This document shows, one piece after another, positions 18,827-28,978 of a stretch of 55,940 bases of DNA; the first letter of the stretch is position 1; each line of letters opens with the position of its first letter. Made by a program: the position numbers and the translations under genes. The stretch comes from Lachnospiraceae bacterium (lineage in GTDB: Bacteria > Bacillota > Clostridia > Lachnospirales > Lachnospiraceae): positions 1-55,940 of the forward strand of contig CAJTIR010000026.1 in assembly GCA_910576385.1 (NCBI GenBank), in the 5' to 3' direction. The notes beneath the pieces are model-generated. The model saw nothing but the letters and a program-made list of their open reading frames with translations, ran no database searches and was not told where the DNA came from.

Positions 18827-20979
18827 CTACCTGCACCTCCTTGACTCTTAAGTTCCTGTTCTGAGAGCTGTGATCTTGCAATCTCCTGATAGGTTTCACA
18901 AGACTTAAGCAGTTCTTCATGCGTTCCGATCCCAGCAACACTGCCATCTTCCAGCACGATAATCTGATCTGCATGTAAAATGGTGCTGATACGCTGCGCA
19001 ACAATAATCACAGCGGCGTCTGCTGTTTTCTCCTGCAACGCTTTGCGCAATGTCACATCTGTCTTGTAATCCAAAGCGGAGAAACTATCGTCAAACAGAA
19101 ATACTTTTGGATTTTTGGCAATCGCTCTGGCAATAGACAGGCGCTGTTTCTGTCCGCCGGAGACATTTGTACCTCCCTGCGCAATCGGACTTTCAAATTG
19201 ATCTTCCTTCTCATTGATAAAATCTTCTGCCTGTGCAATCTGTGCCGCCTCCCTCATTTGCACATCCGATACATTTCCAGCAAACTGAATATTAGAAGCA
19301 ATTGTTCCAGAAAACAACACTCCCTTTTGAGGCACATAACCGATCAAACTGCGCAGTTTTTTCTGGCTCATTTTGCGGATATCTACGCCATCGACCATAA
19401 TTTTACCTGATGTCACATCATAAAATCTGGGAATCAGATTCAGTAATGTCGATTTTCCACAGCCAGTACTGCCAATAATCGCTGTGGTCCGGCCTGGTTT
19501 TGCCAAAAAGGAAATATGACAGAGTGCATCTTCCTCTGCACCTGGATAACGGAAACTGACATCTTCAAATGACACTTCCCCATGCCAGTCTCCTTCCCGC
19601 TCATCTTCGGGCTGCTCTGGATCCAAAATGGTTGCCTTAGTCTGAATAACTTCCTCAATACGATTAGCAGCCACACCTGCGCGGGGCAACATCACAGAAA
19701 TCATAGTAATCATCAAAAATGCCATTACAATCTGCATGGTATAAGTGATAAAGGCCATCATATCACCGACCTGCAGATTTCCCAGATCTACTCCCTTAGA
19801 GCCAAACCAGACAATCAGCACTGTGATACTGTTCATAATCAACATCATCGCTGGCATCATCAATGACATCACGCGACTGGTAAAGAGCTGTGTCTTCATC
19901 AGATCACGATTAGCGCCTGCAAAACGCTTCTCCTCAAATCTCTCTCTGGAAAATGCACGGATTACAGGAACTCCTGTGAGAATCTCTCTGGAAACCAAAT
20001 TCAGACGGTCTACCAGCGTCTGCATCTTTTTAAATCTTGGCATGGTGACAGACATCAATATACCTACTAATAGAATAATACTCCCCACAGCAACGCCAAT
20101 AATCCATCCCATTCCAGTCTTAGTGCCGATAACCTTAACCACACCTCCGATACCGATAATGGGCGCATAAAGAATCATCCGCAGCAACAATACACAGACC
20201 ATCTGCACTTGCTGAATATCATTGGTGCTTCTGGTAATCAGGGATGCGGTTGAAAATTGCTCAATCTCACTATTAGAAAAACTGACAACCTTCTGATACA
20301 CTCTGCCTCTAAGATCCATACCAATCTTAGCGGAAACCCGAGAGGCAAATAAACCCACTACAATAGAAGCCAGCGTCATCAAAACTGCCATCGCTAACAT
20401 CTTTCCCCCAGTGCGCAACATATAGCGATTCTGATAATCTTCCATATGATAGCCCAATGCCTCATATTCTTCTCTGACTGCCAATCGGGCCCGCTGGGAA
20501 ATGATAGATTCACTCATATCTCCCATATTTTCCTCTGCTTGCGCTTCAGACTGTAAAATTTGTTCTCTCGTCATCTGCCCGCTGTCAATTAGCGCTTTGA
20601 GGGTATCCATATCCATACCTGTCTGCTCTGTTATGGAAGACATGACAACCATTGGCATCCCCAAAAGTTCCTCCAATTCCTGTAAATCCTCTTTATCCCG
20701 AAGCGTTAATTCCAAATTTCCATCTGATAACTTCTGATAAGATTCTCTTAACTTTGCGGCATCCCCCTCAGACATGAACAAACAGAGATTTTCCATCGTC
20801 TCCTGCCGCATTTTTTCTGGAACGGCATATTCAATACCACTCTGCTGAATCCCAACATCCACAATATCAGACATATACTGAGGCAGTGACAGATCACAGT
20901 ACGCCTGCACAATCAGCAGTAAGAAAATCGCAAATATTATGGATTTGTGTTCACTAAGGTATTTTAATATTTTTCCCAT
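18823..20979 (-). CDS. ABC exporter half-transporter, degenerate-site partner
   Basis: 718 residues: a membrane domain interrupted near the N-terminus (about 40-190) by a long external loop rich in Met, Glu and Gln between the first two helices, then the nucleotide-binding domain. Walker A is GSTGCGKST and the signature VSGGQKQRL, but the Walker B region reads KVFLFDDSFSALD, with Asp in place of the catalytic Glu, and the H-loop His is Gln (VAQRIST). These changes mark the degenerate half of a heterodimeric exporter. The enlarged extracellular loop is typical of this Clostridia subgroup. AGAGAG lies before the ATG. Confidence 0.88.
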   Translation of the reverse strand: MGKILKYLSEHKSIIFAIFLLLIVQAYCDLSLPQYMSDIVDVGIQQSGIEYAVPEKMRQETMENLCLFMSEGDAAKLRESYQKLSDGNLELTLRDKEDLQELEELLGMPMVVMSSITEQTGMDMDTLKALIDSGQMTREQILQSEAQAEENMGDMSESIISQRARLAVREEYEALGYHMEDYQNRYMLRTGGKMLAMAVLMTLASIVVGLFASRVSAKIGMDLRGRVYQKVVSFSNSEIEQFSTASLITRSTNDIQQVQMVCVLLLRMILYAPIIGIGGVVKVIGTKTGMGWIIGVAVGSIILLVGILMSVTMPRFKKMQTLVDRLNLVSREILTGVPVIRAFSRERFEEKRFAGANRDLMKTQLFTSRVMSLMMPAMMLIMNSITVLIVWFGSKGVDLGNLQVGDMMAFITYTMQIVMAFLMITMISVMLPRAGVAANRIEEVIQTKATILDPEQPEDEREGDWHGEVSFEDVSFRYPGAEEDALCHISFLAKPGRTTAIIGSTGCGKSTLLNLIPRFYDVTSGKIMVDGVDIRKMSQKKLRSLIGYVPQKGVLFSGTIASNIQFAGNVSDVQMREAAQIAQAEDFINEKEDQFESPIAQGGTNVSGGQKQRLSIARAIAKNPKVFLFDDSFSALDYKTDVTLRKALQEKTADAAVIIVAQRISTILHADQIIVLEDGSVAGIGTHEELLKSCETYQEIARSQLSEQELKSQGGAGR

Positions 20980-21205
20980 CTCTCTCTCCTTTTGTTTGCA
21001 AAATTTTCAGAATACAATCATCTGTTCCCTAATATTTTCGGTTTGCAGTCCATACTATTCCTTTTCCCAGTATTTGTCAATGTCGAAAATCTAAACTTTC
21101 TAAAAACTTTCTTAAATGTAACTATTCAGCCCCCTGAAAACAGCAATTCAGAACGTTCAAACTTTAGTTGACAGTACATATGCCTATCATTCCTTAAAAG
21201 TTATA

Positions 21206-21973
21206 TCAAAATCTTTGCTGCATCATCCATATTTTCATTGTTGTTTTCTGGGGCAGCACTTTTGCAGCCACATGACACGATTTCGTATAGATACCATAGA
21301 CTGACATATCCCGATTTCTCTTAGCATCGCACAGTGCTTTTCTAGCCACTTTATCTGGCGTCACCATACCCAAAAAATTATTTACCGTTTTTTTTGCCCC
21401 AACCTTCGCACGCTGATACAATGCCGTGCGCATCCAGCCAGGACATACTGCCGTTGCTGAGATACCCCTACCTTTCAGCTCCACATGCAAGGCTCTTGTA
21501 TAATTCCTCAGAAATACTTTTGTGGAACTGTAAACATTTTGATAGGGCAGCGGCTGAAACGATGCTTGAGAAGAAATATTCAAGATATGGCTTCCTCTCC
21601 TCATATATGGCAGCGCAAGAAGTGTCAATGCCACAGGTGCACTGCAGTTTACATCAATCATATTTATTGTTCCCATAACAGACAAGCCATCATAAGAACA
21701 AAATTTTGCATATCCTGCATTATTGATCAGATAACGGATATTTGGCTTTTTCTTTTTTATCAGCTCCCCAAATTCCAGAATGGCATCCTGATCTGATAAA
21801 TCAATTGTGTATGTCTTTACCTTATCTCCATATTTCTCAACAAGCTGATCTAACTTCTGTTTTCTCCTGGCAACTGCCCAGATCTGATCCAATTCCTTTT
21901 CTTTTAATAATAATTTCACAAATTCCCGTCCAAGCCCACTGCTGGCGCCTGTCACAATCGCAATATTTTTCAT
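21206..21973 (-). CDS. Short-chain dehydrogenase/reductase
   Basis: 255 residues, classical SDR: nucleotide-binding TGASSGLGREF (about 8-18), NNAGYA, and the catalytic Ser...YxxxK (SSQASFQPLPYQNVYSSTK). The basic residues after the first strand (VARRKQKL) favour NADP(H). The substrate is not predictable. AGGAGG precedes the ATG, and the HAD gene lies 30 bp upstream on the same strand, so they may be co-transcribed. Confidence 0.85.
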   Translation of the reverse strand: MKNIAIVTGASSGLGREFVKLLLKEKELDQIWAVARRKQKLDQLVEKYGDKVKTYTIDLSDQDAILEFGELIKKKKPNIRYLINNAGYAKFCSYDGLSVMGTINMIDVNCSAPVALTLLALPYMRRGSHILNISSQASFQPLPYQNVYSSTKVFLRNYTRALHVELKGRGISATAVCPGWMRTALYQRAKVGAKKTVNNFLGMVTPDKVARKALCDAKRNRDMSVYGIYTKSCHVAAKVLPQKTTMKIWMMQQRF

Positions 21974-22003
21974 AAAATTCCTCCTGAAATGTCAATTGAT
22001 CAT

Positions 22004-22795
22004 CTAAATCAGCCCATAATATTTGCAGGCCTGATAAATACCATCCTCCCATAAAGGCGCTGTCACATACTCGGCTGCGTCCTTTGCCTGCTGCATCCCA
22101 TCCCCCATAGCCACAGAGTGTGCCGTATATTGAAGCATATCCAAATCATTCGTACTGTCTCCAAATGAATACGTATCTGTATGGTCAATTCCAAGTATCT
22201 TACAAATCTCCTGGATCCCAGTTGCCTTGTGAAACCCTTTTGGCACGATCTCCATAAAATTTCCGCCCCGGTGGATGATTGTATAGCCTTGTTCCAATAC
22301 TCGTTCCAGTTCTTTTTGTTTTTCAGAATCTTCTAGATAATTGACACAAAATTTACTGACTTCCAGGCTGTCCTCATTCCCTGTTACGCGCAGCATCTTC
22401 TCCCCCAATTCTCCCTTCATTTCCTGCGGAAACGGAGATTCTTTTGGAAAACGCTCTGCGTCCAGATATAAGAAATACCTTCCCTCCAGAATATACGACG
22501 CATCTAAACTCTGCAAAAAACGATTGACCCGCTGTATTTCCTCCAAAGCAATCTGATGATAGAATTTTACTTCACTTTGAAATTCCCCGTAAGTGCCGCA
22601 GCCCGCCAGTATACCGTCAAATCCCAAAGGCATCAACTCCTGATCTGGAATAAATACTCTGGTTCTGCCACTGCTGATAAATAGATAATGACCCTGATCT
22701 TTCATCTTTCGAAATGCTTCTCTTGTACTGTCTGGGATTTGATGTTTCTCATCCCAAATTGTTCCATCAATATCAAAAAATACTGCTTTTCTCAT
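22004..22795 (-). CDS. Cof-type HAD-IIB phosphatase
   Basis: 263 residues. HAD motif I is FFDIDGTIWD, motif II lies in YLFISSGRT, motif III is the Lys in HKATGI and motif IV is FGDSTNDLDML; the C2B cap lies between motifs II and III. Such enzymes dephosphorylate sugar phosphates or flavin/PLP intermediates. The start at 22795 is chosen over the ATG at 22810 because GGAGAGG lies between the two. Confidence 0.85.
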   Translation of the reverse strand: MRKAVFFDIDGTIWDEKHQIPDSTREAFRKMKDQGHYLFISSGRTRVFIPDQELMPLGFDGILAGCGTYGEFQSEVKFYHQIALEEIQRVNRFLQSLDASYILEGRYFLYLDAERFPKESPFPQEMKGELGEKMLRVTGNEDSLEVSKFCVNYLEDSEKQKELERVLEQGYTIIHRGGNFMEIVPKGFHKATGIQEICKILGIDHTDTYSFGDSTNDLDMLQYTAHSVAMGDGMQQAKDAAEYVTAPLWEDGIYQACKYYGLI

Positions 22796-23133
22796 AAGTT
22801 TCCTCTCCATTTTTAAACTATCATTCTCTTGATTCTATATCATACTTTCCCCATATTGCAGGAACCATTGTATCATATTTTGTAATTATTCAAAACCCTC
22901 TTTCGAGGCATATGACAGCTCTGCCGGCATGTCCTGCGGCTTGGTGTTCTGAATAGTTACCATATTTTAAAAAAATACTATTTTTATTATACAAAATCTG
23001 GTAAACTATATACAAACAAAATTTCAATTGTATTAAAATTTGGTATTTTCCCTTTTTCTGTTAAATTCCTTATAAGATGGGTATCATAAAAGGGAATGCC
23101 TGAACAACGAATTCATTTTATCAGGAGGTAATC
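22796..23133 (+). promoter_or_regulatory. Intergenic region and leader of the sulfite/nitrite reductase gene
   Basis: This divergent, very AT-rich stretch holds no gene. It must contain the promoters of the HAD gene (leftwards) and the reductase (rightwards). No consensus -35/-10 pair stands out; TATAAG near 23073 is a weak -10 candidate. AAATTT occurs twice, 17 bp apart, around TTGTATTAAA (about 23021-23042), a possible operator. AGGAGG is at 23123-23128. Confidence 0.3.
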
Positions 23134-24669
23134 ATGACAGACCATGTAGAAGAGTTTCGTGGAGATTTAAAAGAATTTCATGAAATGACAGAAAAATTTT
23201 ACAAAAAAGAAATCAATGTAGCACAATATAAAGGCTTTTCTGGCGGCTTTGGCAGTTATGCGCAAAGAGGCGGCAATGCCAGTATGCTCCGCCTGCGCCT
23301 CAGCGGAGGGGAAGTGACCAAGGAACATCTGAGTTTTATCGCTGACAGTATTGAAAAATATGATATCTCACTTGCACATATCACGACTTGCCAGAGTCTG
23401 CAGCTTCACAACCTTTCTGCAGCACAAGTATGTGCTCTGATTGAAGAAGCCTTTGATCATGGAATCATTACCCGCGGCGGCGGCGGCGATTTTCCCCGCA
23501 ATGTAATGTGTTCCCCCCTTTCTGGAGTGCAGCAGGGTGAATATTTTGACGTCCTCCCTTATGCAAAGGAAGCTGCTGATTATCTGTTAGGATTTATCAA
23601 AACTGTAAAATTGCCCAGAAAATTAAAGGTTTGCTTCTCAAACTGCAAGGAAAATGTTACCCATGCCACATTCCGTGACTTAGGCTTTGTGGCCAAAGAA
23701 AATGGCAACTTTGACGTCTACAGCGCCGGCGGTCTCGGACGCAATCCCAGAATGGGCGCACAGGTGGCCTCTGATGTGGAGCCTTCCAAAATCCTTTACT
23801 ACATCAAAGCTATGGTAGACACTTTTACTGCACATGGCAATTATGAAAACCGTGGTGCTGCCCGTACCCGTTTTATGCAAGAAACCTTGGGAACTGAGGG
23901 CTATATCAAAGCATACCAGGACAAGTTGTCTAAGATACTTGCTGAGGAAAATCTAGATCTAAATACCACAATCCCTGAAATCAAGAAACAAGGTAACGGC
24001 GGTTCCGTGGACAACCCCAGAGCCATTTCCCAGAAGCAGCCCGGTCTTTATGCTGTCAGCTATCATCCGGTTGGAGGCAGCCCCAAACCAGAGTTTTTCC
24101 GAAAATTATATGATACTATTCTTCCAATGGAAGATGTACGAGTACGCCTGTCACCAGATGAAAGCATGTACATCATTAACCTTACATCTTCAGAGGCAGA
24201 AAAAATTCTTGCGCTCACCGAAGACAGTGCACAGAATACTTTTGAATCTTCAGTCGCTTGTATTGGCGCTTCAATCTGCCAAGTAGGTGCAAGAGATTCA
24301 CAGAGCTTACTCCATGCCTGTGTAGAGAGAGTTCGCCAAGAGAATTTTGCAGATGGCGTACTGCCAAAAATCCATGTTTCTGGCTGCCCGTCTTCTTGTT
24401 CTGCACACCAGATTGCACCTCTTGGATTCCGCGGGGGTGTTAAGCAGACGCCTGACGGCCCGAAACCAGCCTTTGCTGTCTATGAAAATGGCTGCGAGTT
24501 CCAGGGTGAAGAAGCCTTCGGGGAAGATTTAGGCGTGATGTTAGAATCCGAAATTCCAGAATTTTTGGCGGAACTTGGCAAAGCAATCGCCTCCTGTGGC
24601 CAGACTTATGAACAATTTATCAAAGAAAATCATGATAAATTTATGGAGATTGTAAAGAAATATATCTAA
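23134..24669 (+). CDS. Siroheme-dependent sulfite/nitrite reductase-like protein
   Basis: 511 residues of the nitrite/sulfite reductase family (two ferredoxin-like half domains and two siroheme/4Fe-4S domains). The cluster-binding cysteines are in SVACIGASICQVGARD (CxxxxxC, about 379-385) and VSGCPSSCSAHQIAP (CxxxC). Siroheme-contacting residues are also visible: RGGGGDFPRNV and the CFSNCKENVTHATFRDLGF segment. It probably reduces sulfite to sulfide for assimilation; nitrite is possible. It is monocistronic with a strong terminator. Confidence 0.8.
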   Translation: MTDHVEEFRGDLKEFHEMTEKFYKKEINVAQYKGFSGGFGSYAQRGGNASMLRLRLSGGEVTKEHLSFIADSIEKYDISLAHITTCQSLQLHNLSAAQVCALIEEAFDHGIITRGGGGDFPRNVMCSPLSGVQQGEYFDVLPYAKEAADYLLGFIKTVKLPRKLKVCFSNCKENVTHATFRDLGFVAKENGNFDVYSAGGLGRNPRMGAQVASDVEPSKILYYIKAMVDTFTAHGNYENRGAARTRFMQETLGTEGYIKAYQDKLSKILAEENLDLNTTIPEIKKQGNGGSVDNPRAISQKQPGLYAVSYHPVGGSPKPEFFRKLYDTILPMEDVRVRLSPDESMYIINLTSSEAEKILALTEDSAQNTFESSVACIGASICQVGARDSQSLLHACVERVRQENFADGVLPKIHVSGCPSSCSAHQIAPLGFRGGVKQTPDGPKPAFAVYENGCEFQGEEAFGEDLGVMLESEIPEFLAELGKAIASCGQTYEQFIKENHDKFMEIVKKYI

Positions 24670-24686
24670 AATAATATTTATAGCCT

Positions 24687-24739
24687 AAGGGCTGCCCTAA
24701 TTACAATGTAAATCTTGGCAGCCCTTGCTTTGTTTTATT
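24687..24739 (+). terminator. Terminator of the sulfite/nitrite reductase gene
   Basis: AAGGGCTGCC (24687-24696) and GGCAGCCCTT (24717-24726) form a perfect 10-bp stem followed by a T-rich tail. Confidence 0.85.
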
Positions 24740-24832
24740 AAGTTGTTGATTCCTATTTCCATTCACAATATGTGTTACTGCTTGTTTTTTGTCAGCTTAA
24801 GTTTATACCAGTCAGAAGATTTCCTTTCCGCC

Positions 24833-26542
24833 TCAAGAACTCCCTGTTCCTGCTTTTTCTTCATATCTCTTTAAATTATCCTGATAAAACTTTTCCCCAT
24901 TTACAGGCTTGCCATAATAAAAACCCTGTATGTAATCTGGTTCCAATTTCTTAAGTATCTGAAGTTCCTCCTCAGTTTCAATTCCCTCAAAACACACCTT
25001 CAGTCCTACACTGTGAGCCATATTCACAATATGGCCAATCAAGTTATAATCAAATTCATTTGACACAGCTTTTGAGGTAAAACTGCGGTCTAATTTGAGC
25101 AGATTTACCCGCAGATTCTGCAGATATGCCAGAGAAGAATAACCTGTCCCAAAGTCATCTAGTGCAATCTTCACTTGATTTTCATTAAACACATCCAACA
25201 ACTGCTGTACCGAATCATCATAGGAAATCATGCCGCTCTCGGTAAATTCAAACAATACCGTACAAGGATCAATCCCTAATTCATCAATGGATGACATAAT
25301 ACCGCTGACCACATCCGACTTACAGATCTGAATAAAGGACAGATTGATATTAATTCTGAAATTGGGCACCAATTTCTGCCACTCCATACTCTGGCGCATT
25401 GCTGTCTGGTAGACCCATTCCCCCACTGGTATGATCAGTCCACTCTCCTCTAAAATAGGAATAAAGATTGTTGGGGAAAGCATTCCATATTCTGCTGAAG
25501 TAAAGCGCAGCAGCGCCTCTGCACCTACAATCTCCTCTTTTTCCACGGAAACAATTGGCTGATAGTACACCTGAAACCCCTCAAAATCATGATTCACAGA
25601 ATAACGAAGCATTTCTTGGATCTTAATACTCTTTAAATAGGCTTCATAGTCCTTGATATTATAGATATAGGAACAATTCTTACCATTTTTCTTTGCCATA
25701 CTGAGCGCAAATTCAGAATACCCACATAATCTGTCAAATTCTGCACTCTCATAAGAAAATCCTACAACTCCGCAAGAAATGGTATAAAAATTTTGATATC
25801 CCTGCATCTTGCGCTGCTCTTCAATCAAAATCCGCACTTTGTGATAGCGTTTTCTTGCCTGTTGGGTATCTCCGCCAGCAATCAAAAGTACAAATTCATC
25901 TCCCCCCAATTTATAACAACGGTCTTCTCCTCTCACCTGCTCCATACACTCTGCAATCATTTTTAACACTGCATCTCCGGTATCCATTCCATAGCGTTCA
26001 TTGATTTCCTTAAAATTATCCACCCCAATTCGCAGAATCACACCTTCTTTTTGAAGCCCCTTCTTGCGAATTCTCTTAAAGTCAATCTGTAACTGCCGCT
26101 CTGCAAACAATCCTGTCACATTGTCTGCCTTGCGCTTACTGCCGATCTCTGTCACCCTGCCAATGAGGATCTTTGTCTTTTGTTCCTTTGTCCCATCCTC
26201 AATCACCACACCACGACAGCTAATCCACACAATCTTCCCCTTCCGGTCTATCCAGCGGTATTCCAGATTATGATCTTCACTCTCTCCATTCTTTAATCTC
26301 TCCAAATCTTGCGTTAATCCCGGCATATCCTCTGGATAAACGATCTTCTCCAATATTACCCCTGCATTCGCAAAATGACTACCTGGCAAATCAAATTTCT
26401 CTACTGCCCGTTCTGAAATACTGTACTCATCTTTATCCAGGTCAAACAAAAACAAGTAATCATCCGTACATTTTGCAAACACTTCCATAATAACTTCAAA
26501 TTCTTCTTTATCTATCAGATTGATTGATTTTGTCTTTCCCAT
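24833..26542 (-). CDS. PAS-GGDEF-EAL cyclic-di-GMP protein
   Basis: 569 residues in the order PAS-like sensor (about 10-125), GGDEF (about 140-295) and EAL (about 305-560). The cyclase site is intact (YKLGGDEFVLL). The phosphodiesterase motifs are intact too: EALLRF, FEFTESGM, LDDFGTGYSSL, KLDRSF and EGIETEEE. Either activity, or a switch between them, is possible. No membrane segment is seen, so it is cytoplasmic. The frame starts at 26566, but AGGAG lies between that ATG and the one at 26542, which I choose. Confidence 0.85.
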   Translation of the reverse strand: MGKTKSINLIDKEEFEVIMEVFAKCTDDYLFLFDLDKDEYSISERAVEKFDLPGSHFANAGVILEKIVYPEDMPGLTQDLERLKNGESEDHNLEYRWIDRKGKIVWISCRGVVIEDGTKEQKTKILIGRVTEIGSKRKADNVTGLFAERQLQIDFKRIRKKGLQKEGVILRIGVDNFKEINERYGMDTGDAVLKMIAECMEQVRGEDRCYKLGGDEFVLLIAGGDTQQARKRYHKVRILIEEQRKMQGYQNFYTISCGVVGFSYESAEFDRLCGYSEFALSMAKKNGKNCSYIYNIKDYEAYLKSIKIQEMLRYSVNHDFEGFQVYYQPIVSVEKEEIVGAEALLRFTSAEYGMLSPTIFIPILEESGLIIPVGEWVYQTAMRQSMEWQKLVPNFRININLSFIQICKSDVVSGIMSSIDELGIDPCTVLFEFTESGMISYDDSVQQLLDVFNENQVKIALDDFGTGYSSLAYLQNLRVNLLKLDRSFTSKAVSNEFDYNLIGHIVNMAHSVGLKVCFEGIETEEELQILKKLEPDYIQGFYYGKPVNGEKFYQDNLKRYEEKAGTGSS

Positions 26543-26625
26543 ATATTTTCTCCTGGTTTTTCCCATCTTTTACAATTACTTTTATCACTTTTATTGTATC
26601 ACTTTTCCATACTTTTTCAACATTA

Positions 26626-26645
26626 TATACAATTTTTTTTGTATA
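26626..26645. promoter_or_regulatory. Inverted repeat upstream of the GGDEF-EAL gene
   Basis: TATACAA and TTGTATA face each other across six T residues, 84-104 bp before the gene start. It may be an operator. The rest of this gap (to 26740) holds a partial copy of the hairpin repeat seen at 5011. Confidence 0.4.
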
Positions 26646-26740
26646 ACAAAAGAATTTTAGTCATTTTGACATATATATTGTTCTGTCCATGAACAAAGAT
26701 TCCTGCAAAGCAGAAATCCGAAGGAATTTCCTATAAGATA

Positions 26741-26781
26741 AAAAGCTCTGAATCTTCTTTTCTAAAAGATTCAGAGCTTTT
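26741..26781. terminator. Strong bidirectional terminator
   Basis: A 16-bp perfect stem (26741-26756 with 26766-26781) has T-rich flanks in both directions. It ends the ECF sigma operon on the minus strand. Confidence 0.85.
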
Positions 26782-26838
26782 CTTCTTTGATCACGCGCCA
26801 TCATTACTATGCCGATTGTGTTAAAATTTTATCATTTA

Positions 26839-27147
26839 TCAAAGAATGCTGTATTGAGCTACATAGTTCATAGTATATTCGATCACTCCCATCAATGCCG
26901 CAAAACAAGCCAATACAAACACTAAGAAAATCGCCCCCTTATCATATTTTAATAACTCTTCTTTTTCCTCCTGCTTATGAATGTTTGAGGCAATCAATTC
27001 TGCACCTAGTGAAATCAAAATCAAGGGCCATAGACGCATAATCACGCCCAAAGACAGTGGGGGATAAATCATATGAACCATAAACAAAATCCCAAAAAAT
27101 ATCATTAATAGACCACAGGTAATACTGCCAACTCTTCTGGTCCTCAT
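26839..27147 (-). CDS. Small membrane protein, DUF5668/LiaI-like
   Basis: 102 residues with three predicted membrane helices (about 10-28, 32-50, 73-95). The N-terminal GLLMIFFGILFMVHMIYPP followed by LWPLILISLGAELI is the LiaI-LiaF-like (DUF5668) pattern found in envelope-stress loci. It is the last gene of the sigma operon, one base after the previous stop. Confidence 0.7.
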   Translation of the reverse strand: MRTRRVGSITCGLLMIFFGILFMVHMIYPPLSLGVIMRLWPLILISLGAELIASNIHKQEEKEELLKYDKGAIFLVFVLACFAALMGVIEYTMNYVAQYSIL

Positions 27148-27148
27148 A

Positions 27149-27679
27149 CTATCTCTCCTCCCGTTCCATTGATTTATCTTCCAGTTCTTTTTTCTTGCCT
27201 CGAATCATAGAATAACCAGCCCAGATTAAGAACAATGCAACTACCAGTTGAGGAATATTCTCAATCACACCCCAATAAATCTCACTCGGAAACAGCCAAC
27301 GCATGTATTCTGTTGCATTATCCCACAACAGCACAACACCAATGAAAATCATAACTGTTGCAAACACATTATTCTGCTTTCTGCCCCAGTGATTGATAAA
27401 CAGAACTCTGTCCATATGAAATAAATAATCATCTTGTAAGGCATAAAATTCTTCGTCAGACATCCCTCTGATATTGTGAACATTGAAAAAACTATAACAC
27501 CACAAAATGGGTAATATAAAAAGTATTGGTCCCAAACTAAGAAATGTCGACAAAAAAATCAACAGCCAGAACAAGGCCATAATGCTGATACCTTGCTTCA
27601 TAAATCCCATATACATCTCCCCTGCCCCAGGGATCAGGGAAAAGCAAAAGGTTAAAAATCCACTTTTTTTCTTTGTCAT
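27149..27679 (-). CDS. Polytopic membrane protein of the ECF sigma operon
   Basis: 176 residues with helices at about 8-28, 30-62, 103-122 and 138-160, and a basic C-terminal tail (RGKKKELEDKS). The start KKKSGFLTFCFSLIPGAGEMYMGFMKQG resembles the TM2-like proteins common in Clostridia. It overlaps the anti-sigma gene by four bases. It probably works with the DUF5668 protein in the envelope response governed by the sigma factor. Confidence 0.65.
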   Translation of the reverse strand: MTKKKSGFLTFCFSLIPGAGEMYMGFMKQGISIMALFWLLIFLSTFLSLGPILFILPILWCYSFFNVHNIRGMSDEEFYALQDDYLFHMDRVLFINHWGRKQNNVFATVMIFIGVVLLWDNATEYMRWLFPSEIYWGVIENIPQLVVALFLIWAGYSMIRGKKKELEDKSMEREER

Positions 27680-28341
27680 CTTGTTACCTCCTGATTGATC
27701 TCATTTTCGTCCTCTGGCATTCCTATGCGGAACAAACCATTGCTCAAATTATTTAACAATGTGGAGATCTCTCCACTTTTCTGTTTCAGCGTACCAGTGA
27801 TATCCATTTGCTGATCATGTTCCCGCGCTTTCCTCTGCTGCTGCATTTGCTCTGTGCGGACAGCCTCAAAGTCCATATTCTGAACATTCGCAGTCACCAT
27901 CAGCAAGAATATGGATGCCATCACTGCAAGCCCCACCTTTAAACTGTATAGTACCAACTGCATCTTCTGTGACGTCTCTTTCAAATGAAGTGCCGCCTGT
28001 ACATCCATTTGGCGCGTCCTGTGCAAGATCTCTTCCTTTAGATAGCCGGGCGGTTCTGATAACAGCGGATGGTGCGATTGATTGGAACATTCTGTGACTG
28101 ATGTCAATTCCTGCACATTTCCTGGCTCCTCTGCTACTGTTATTTCTAAAATTCCTTCTTCCATCCAGTTTCCCAATTGTCCAGCACAAAATGTACAGAC
28201 ACCGATATGTCCAAGGAATCTTTCTTCCTCTGGCTGCTTCATGCGCCCTGCCTGCCAGTCACAGAACAATTCTTTGCTAATATGTCCTGTCTGCATGCTG
28301 TCTCTCTCCTGTACGGCTATCTTATGTGTTCCTACTGTCAT
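27676..28341 (-). CDS. Zinc-finger anti-sigma factor
   Basis: 221 residues. The N-terminal cytoplasmic part has the ZAS motif in FLGHIGVCTFCAGQL (HxxxCxxC), a single membrane helix lies at about 146-166 (VGLAVMASIFLLMVTANV), and the external C-terminal part (about 50 residues) is rich in Gln and Asn. It should hold the ECF sigma factor inactive until an envelope signal arrives. It overlaps the sigma gene and the next membrane gene by four bases each. Confidence 0.8.
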   Translation of the reverse strand: MTVGTHKIAVQERDSMQTGHISKELFCDWQAGRMKQPEEERFLGHIGVCTFCAGQLGNWMEEGILEITVAEEPGNVQELTSVTECSNQSHHPLLSEPPGYLKEEILHRTRQMDVQAALHLKETSQKMQLVLYSLKVGLAVMASIFLLMVTANVQNMDFEAVRTEQMQQQRKAREHDQQMDITGTLKQKSGEISTLLNNLSNGLFRIGMPEDENEINQEVTR

Positions 28342-28886
28342 CGCATCGCCCTCCCTTCCATCATTTTACGTATCATTCCCTTGGCTCGATAAATCTGTGT
28401 TTGTACGGTCTTAATTCCCTTGTCCGTCTGCTCTGCAATCTCCTTTGCTGTCTTTTCCCGATAGAAATGTTCTGTAGCAACTTCTTTATAAGGACTTTTC
28501 AGACTTTGACAGATAGTGTAAACATACTCTTTGGATTCCTGTTGTAAATAAGCCTCCTCCGGGCTTGCTGATTGGTCCTTCAATTCTTCAAAATACGTAT
28601 CTTCCTTTGGTTCACTGCGCCTTCCTGCGCTTTTTAGAAAATCCAGCCCCTTGTTGGTGGCAATTCTGCAAACCCATGCCTTTTCATAATCCCTCTGAAA
28701 AGTGGCCAGATTTTTATAAATAGATAAAAAAGTTTCCTGTGTCAAATCTTCTGCGTCAAATTGGTTTCCTGTCATCTTCAGGCAAATGGAATATACCAGC
28801 CGTTCGTATGTATCTAAGAGGTAGCCAAAATATTCTTCCTTATCGATTCTATCCGCCCCCTTTTCTGTTTGTCTGATTCCACTCAA
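28338..28886 (-). CDS. ECF-type RNA polymerase sigma factor
   Basis: 182 residues. Region 2 (about 22-90: DTYERLVYSICLKMTGNQFDAEDLTQETFLSIYKNL) and region 4 (about 125-175: YREKTAKEIAEQTDKGIKTVQTQIYRAKG) are both clear. No ATG fits the full region 2, and the frame begins at TTG without a good ribosome-binding site, so the exact start is uncertain. It heads a four-gene operon with its anti-sigma factor and two membrane proteins, and likely controls itself. Confidence 0.85.
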   Translation of the reverse strand: MSGIRQTEKGADRIDKEEYFGYLLDTYERLVYSICLKMTGNQFDAEDLTQETFLSIYKNLATFQRDYEKAWVCRIATNKGLDFLKSAGRRSEPKEDTYFEELKDQSASPEEAYLQQESKEYVYTICQSLKSPYKEVATEHFYREKTAKEIAEQTDKGIKTVQTQIYRAKGMIRKMMEGRAMR

Positions 28887-28978
28887 TCCGGTGGTTTTTC
28901 ACTATCTGTCTGTTTATTATAACGAGGAACGATAACAATTATCTTCAAATAAATTAAAAAAAATTTAACTGCATTTTT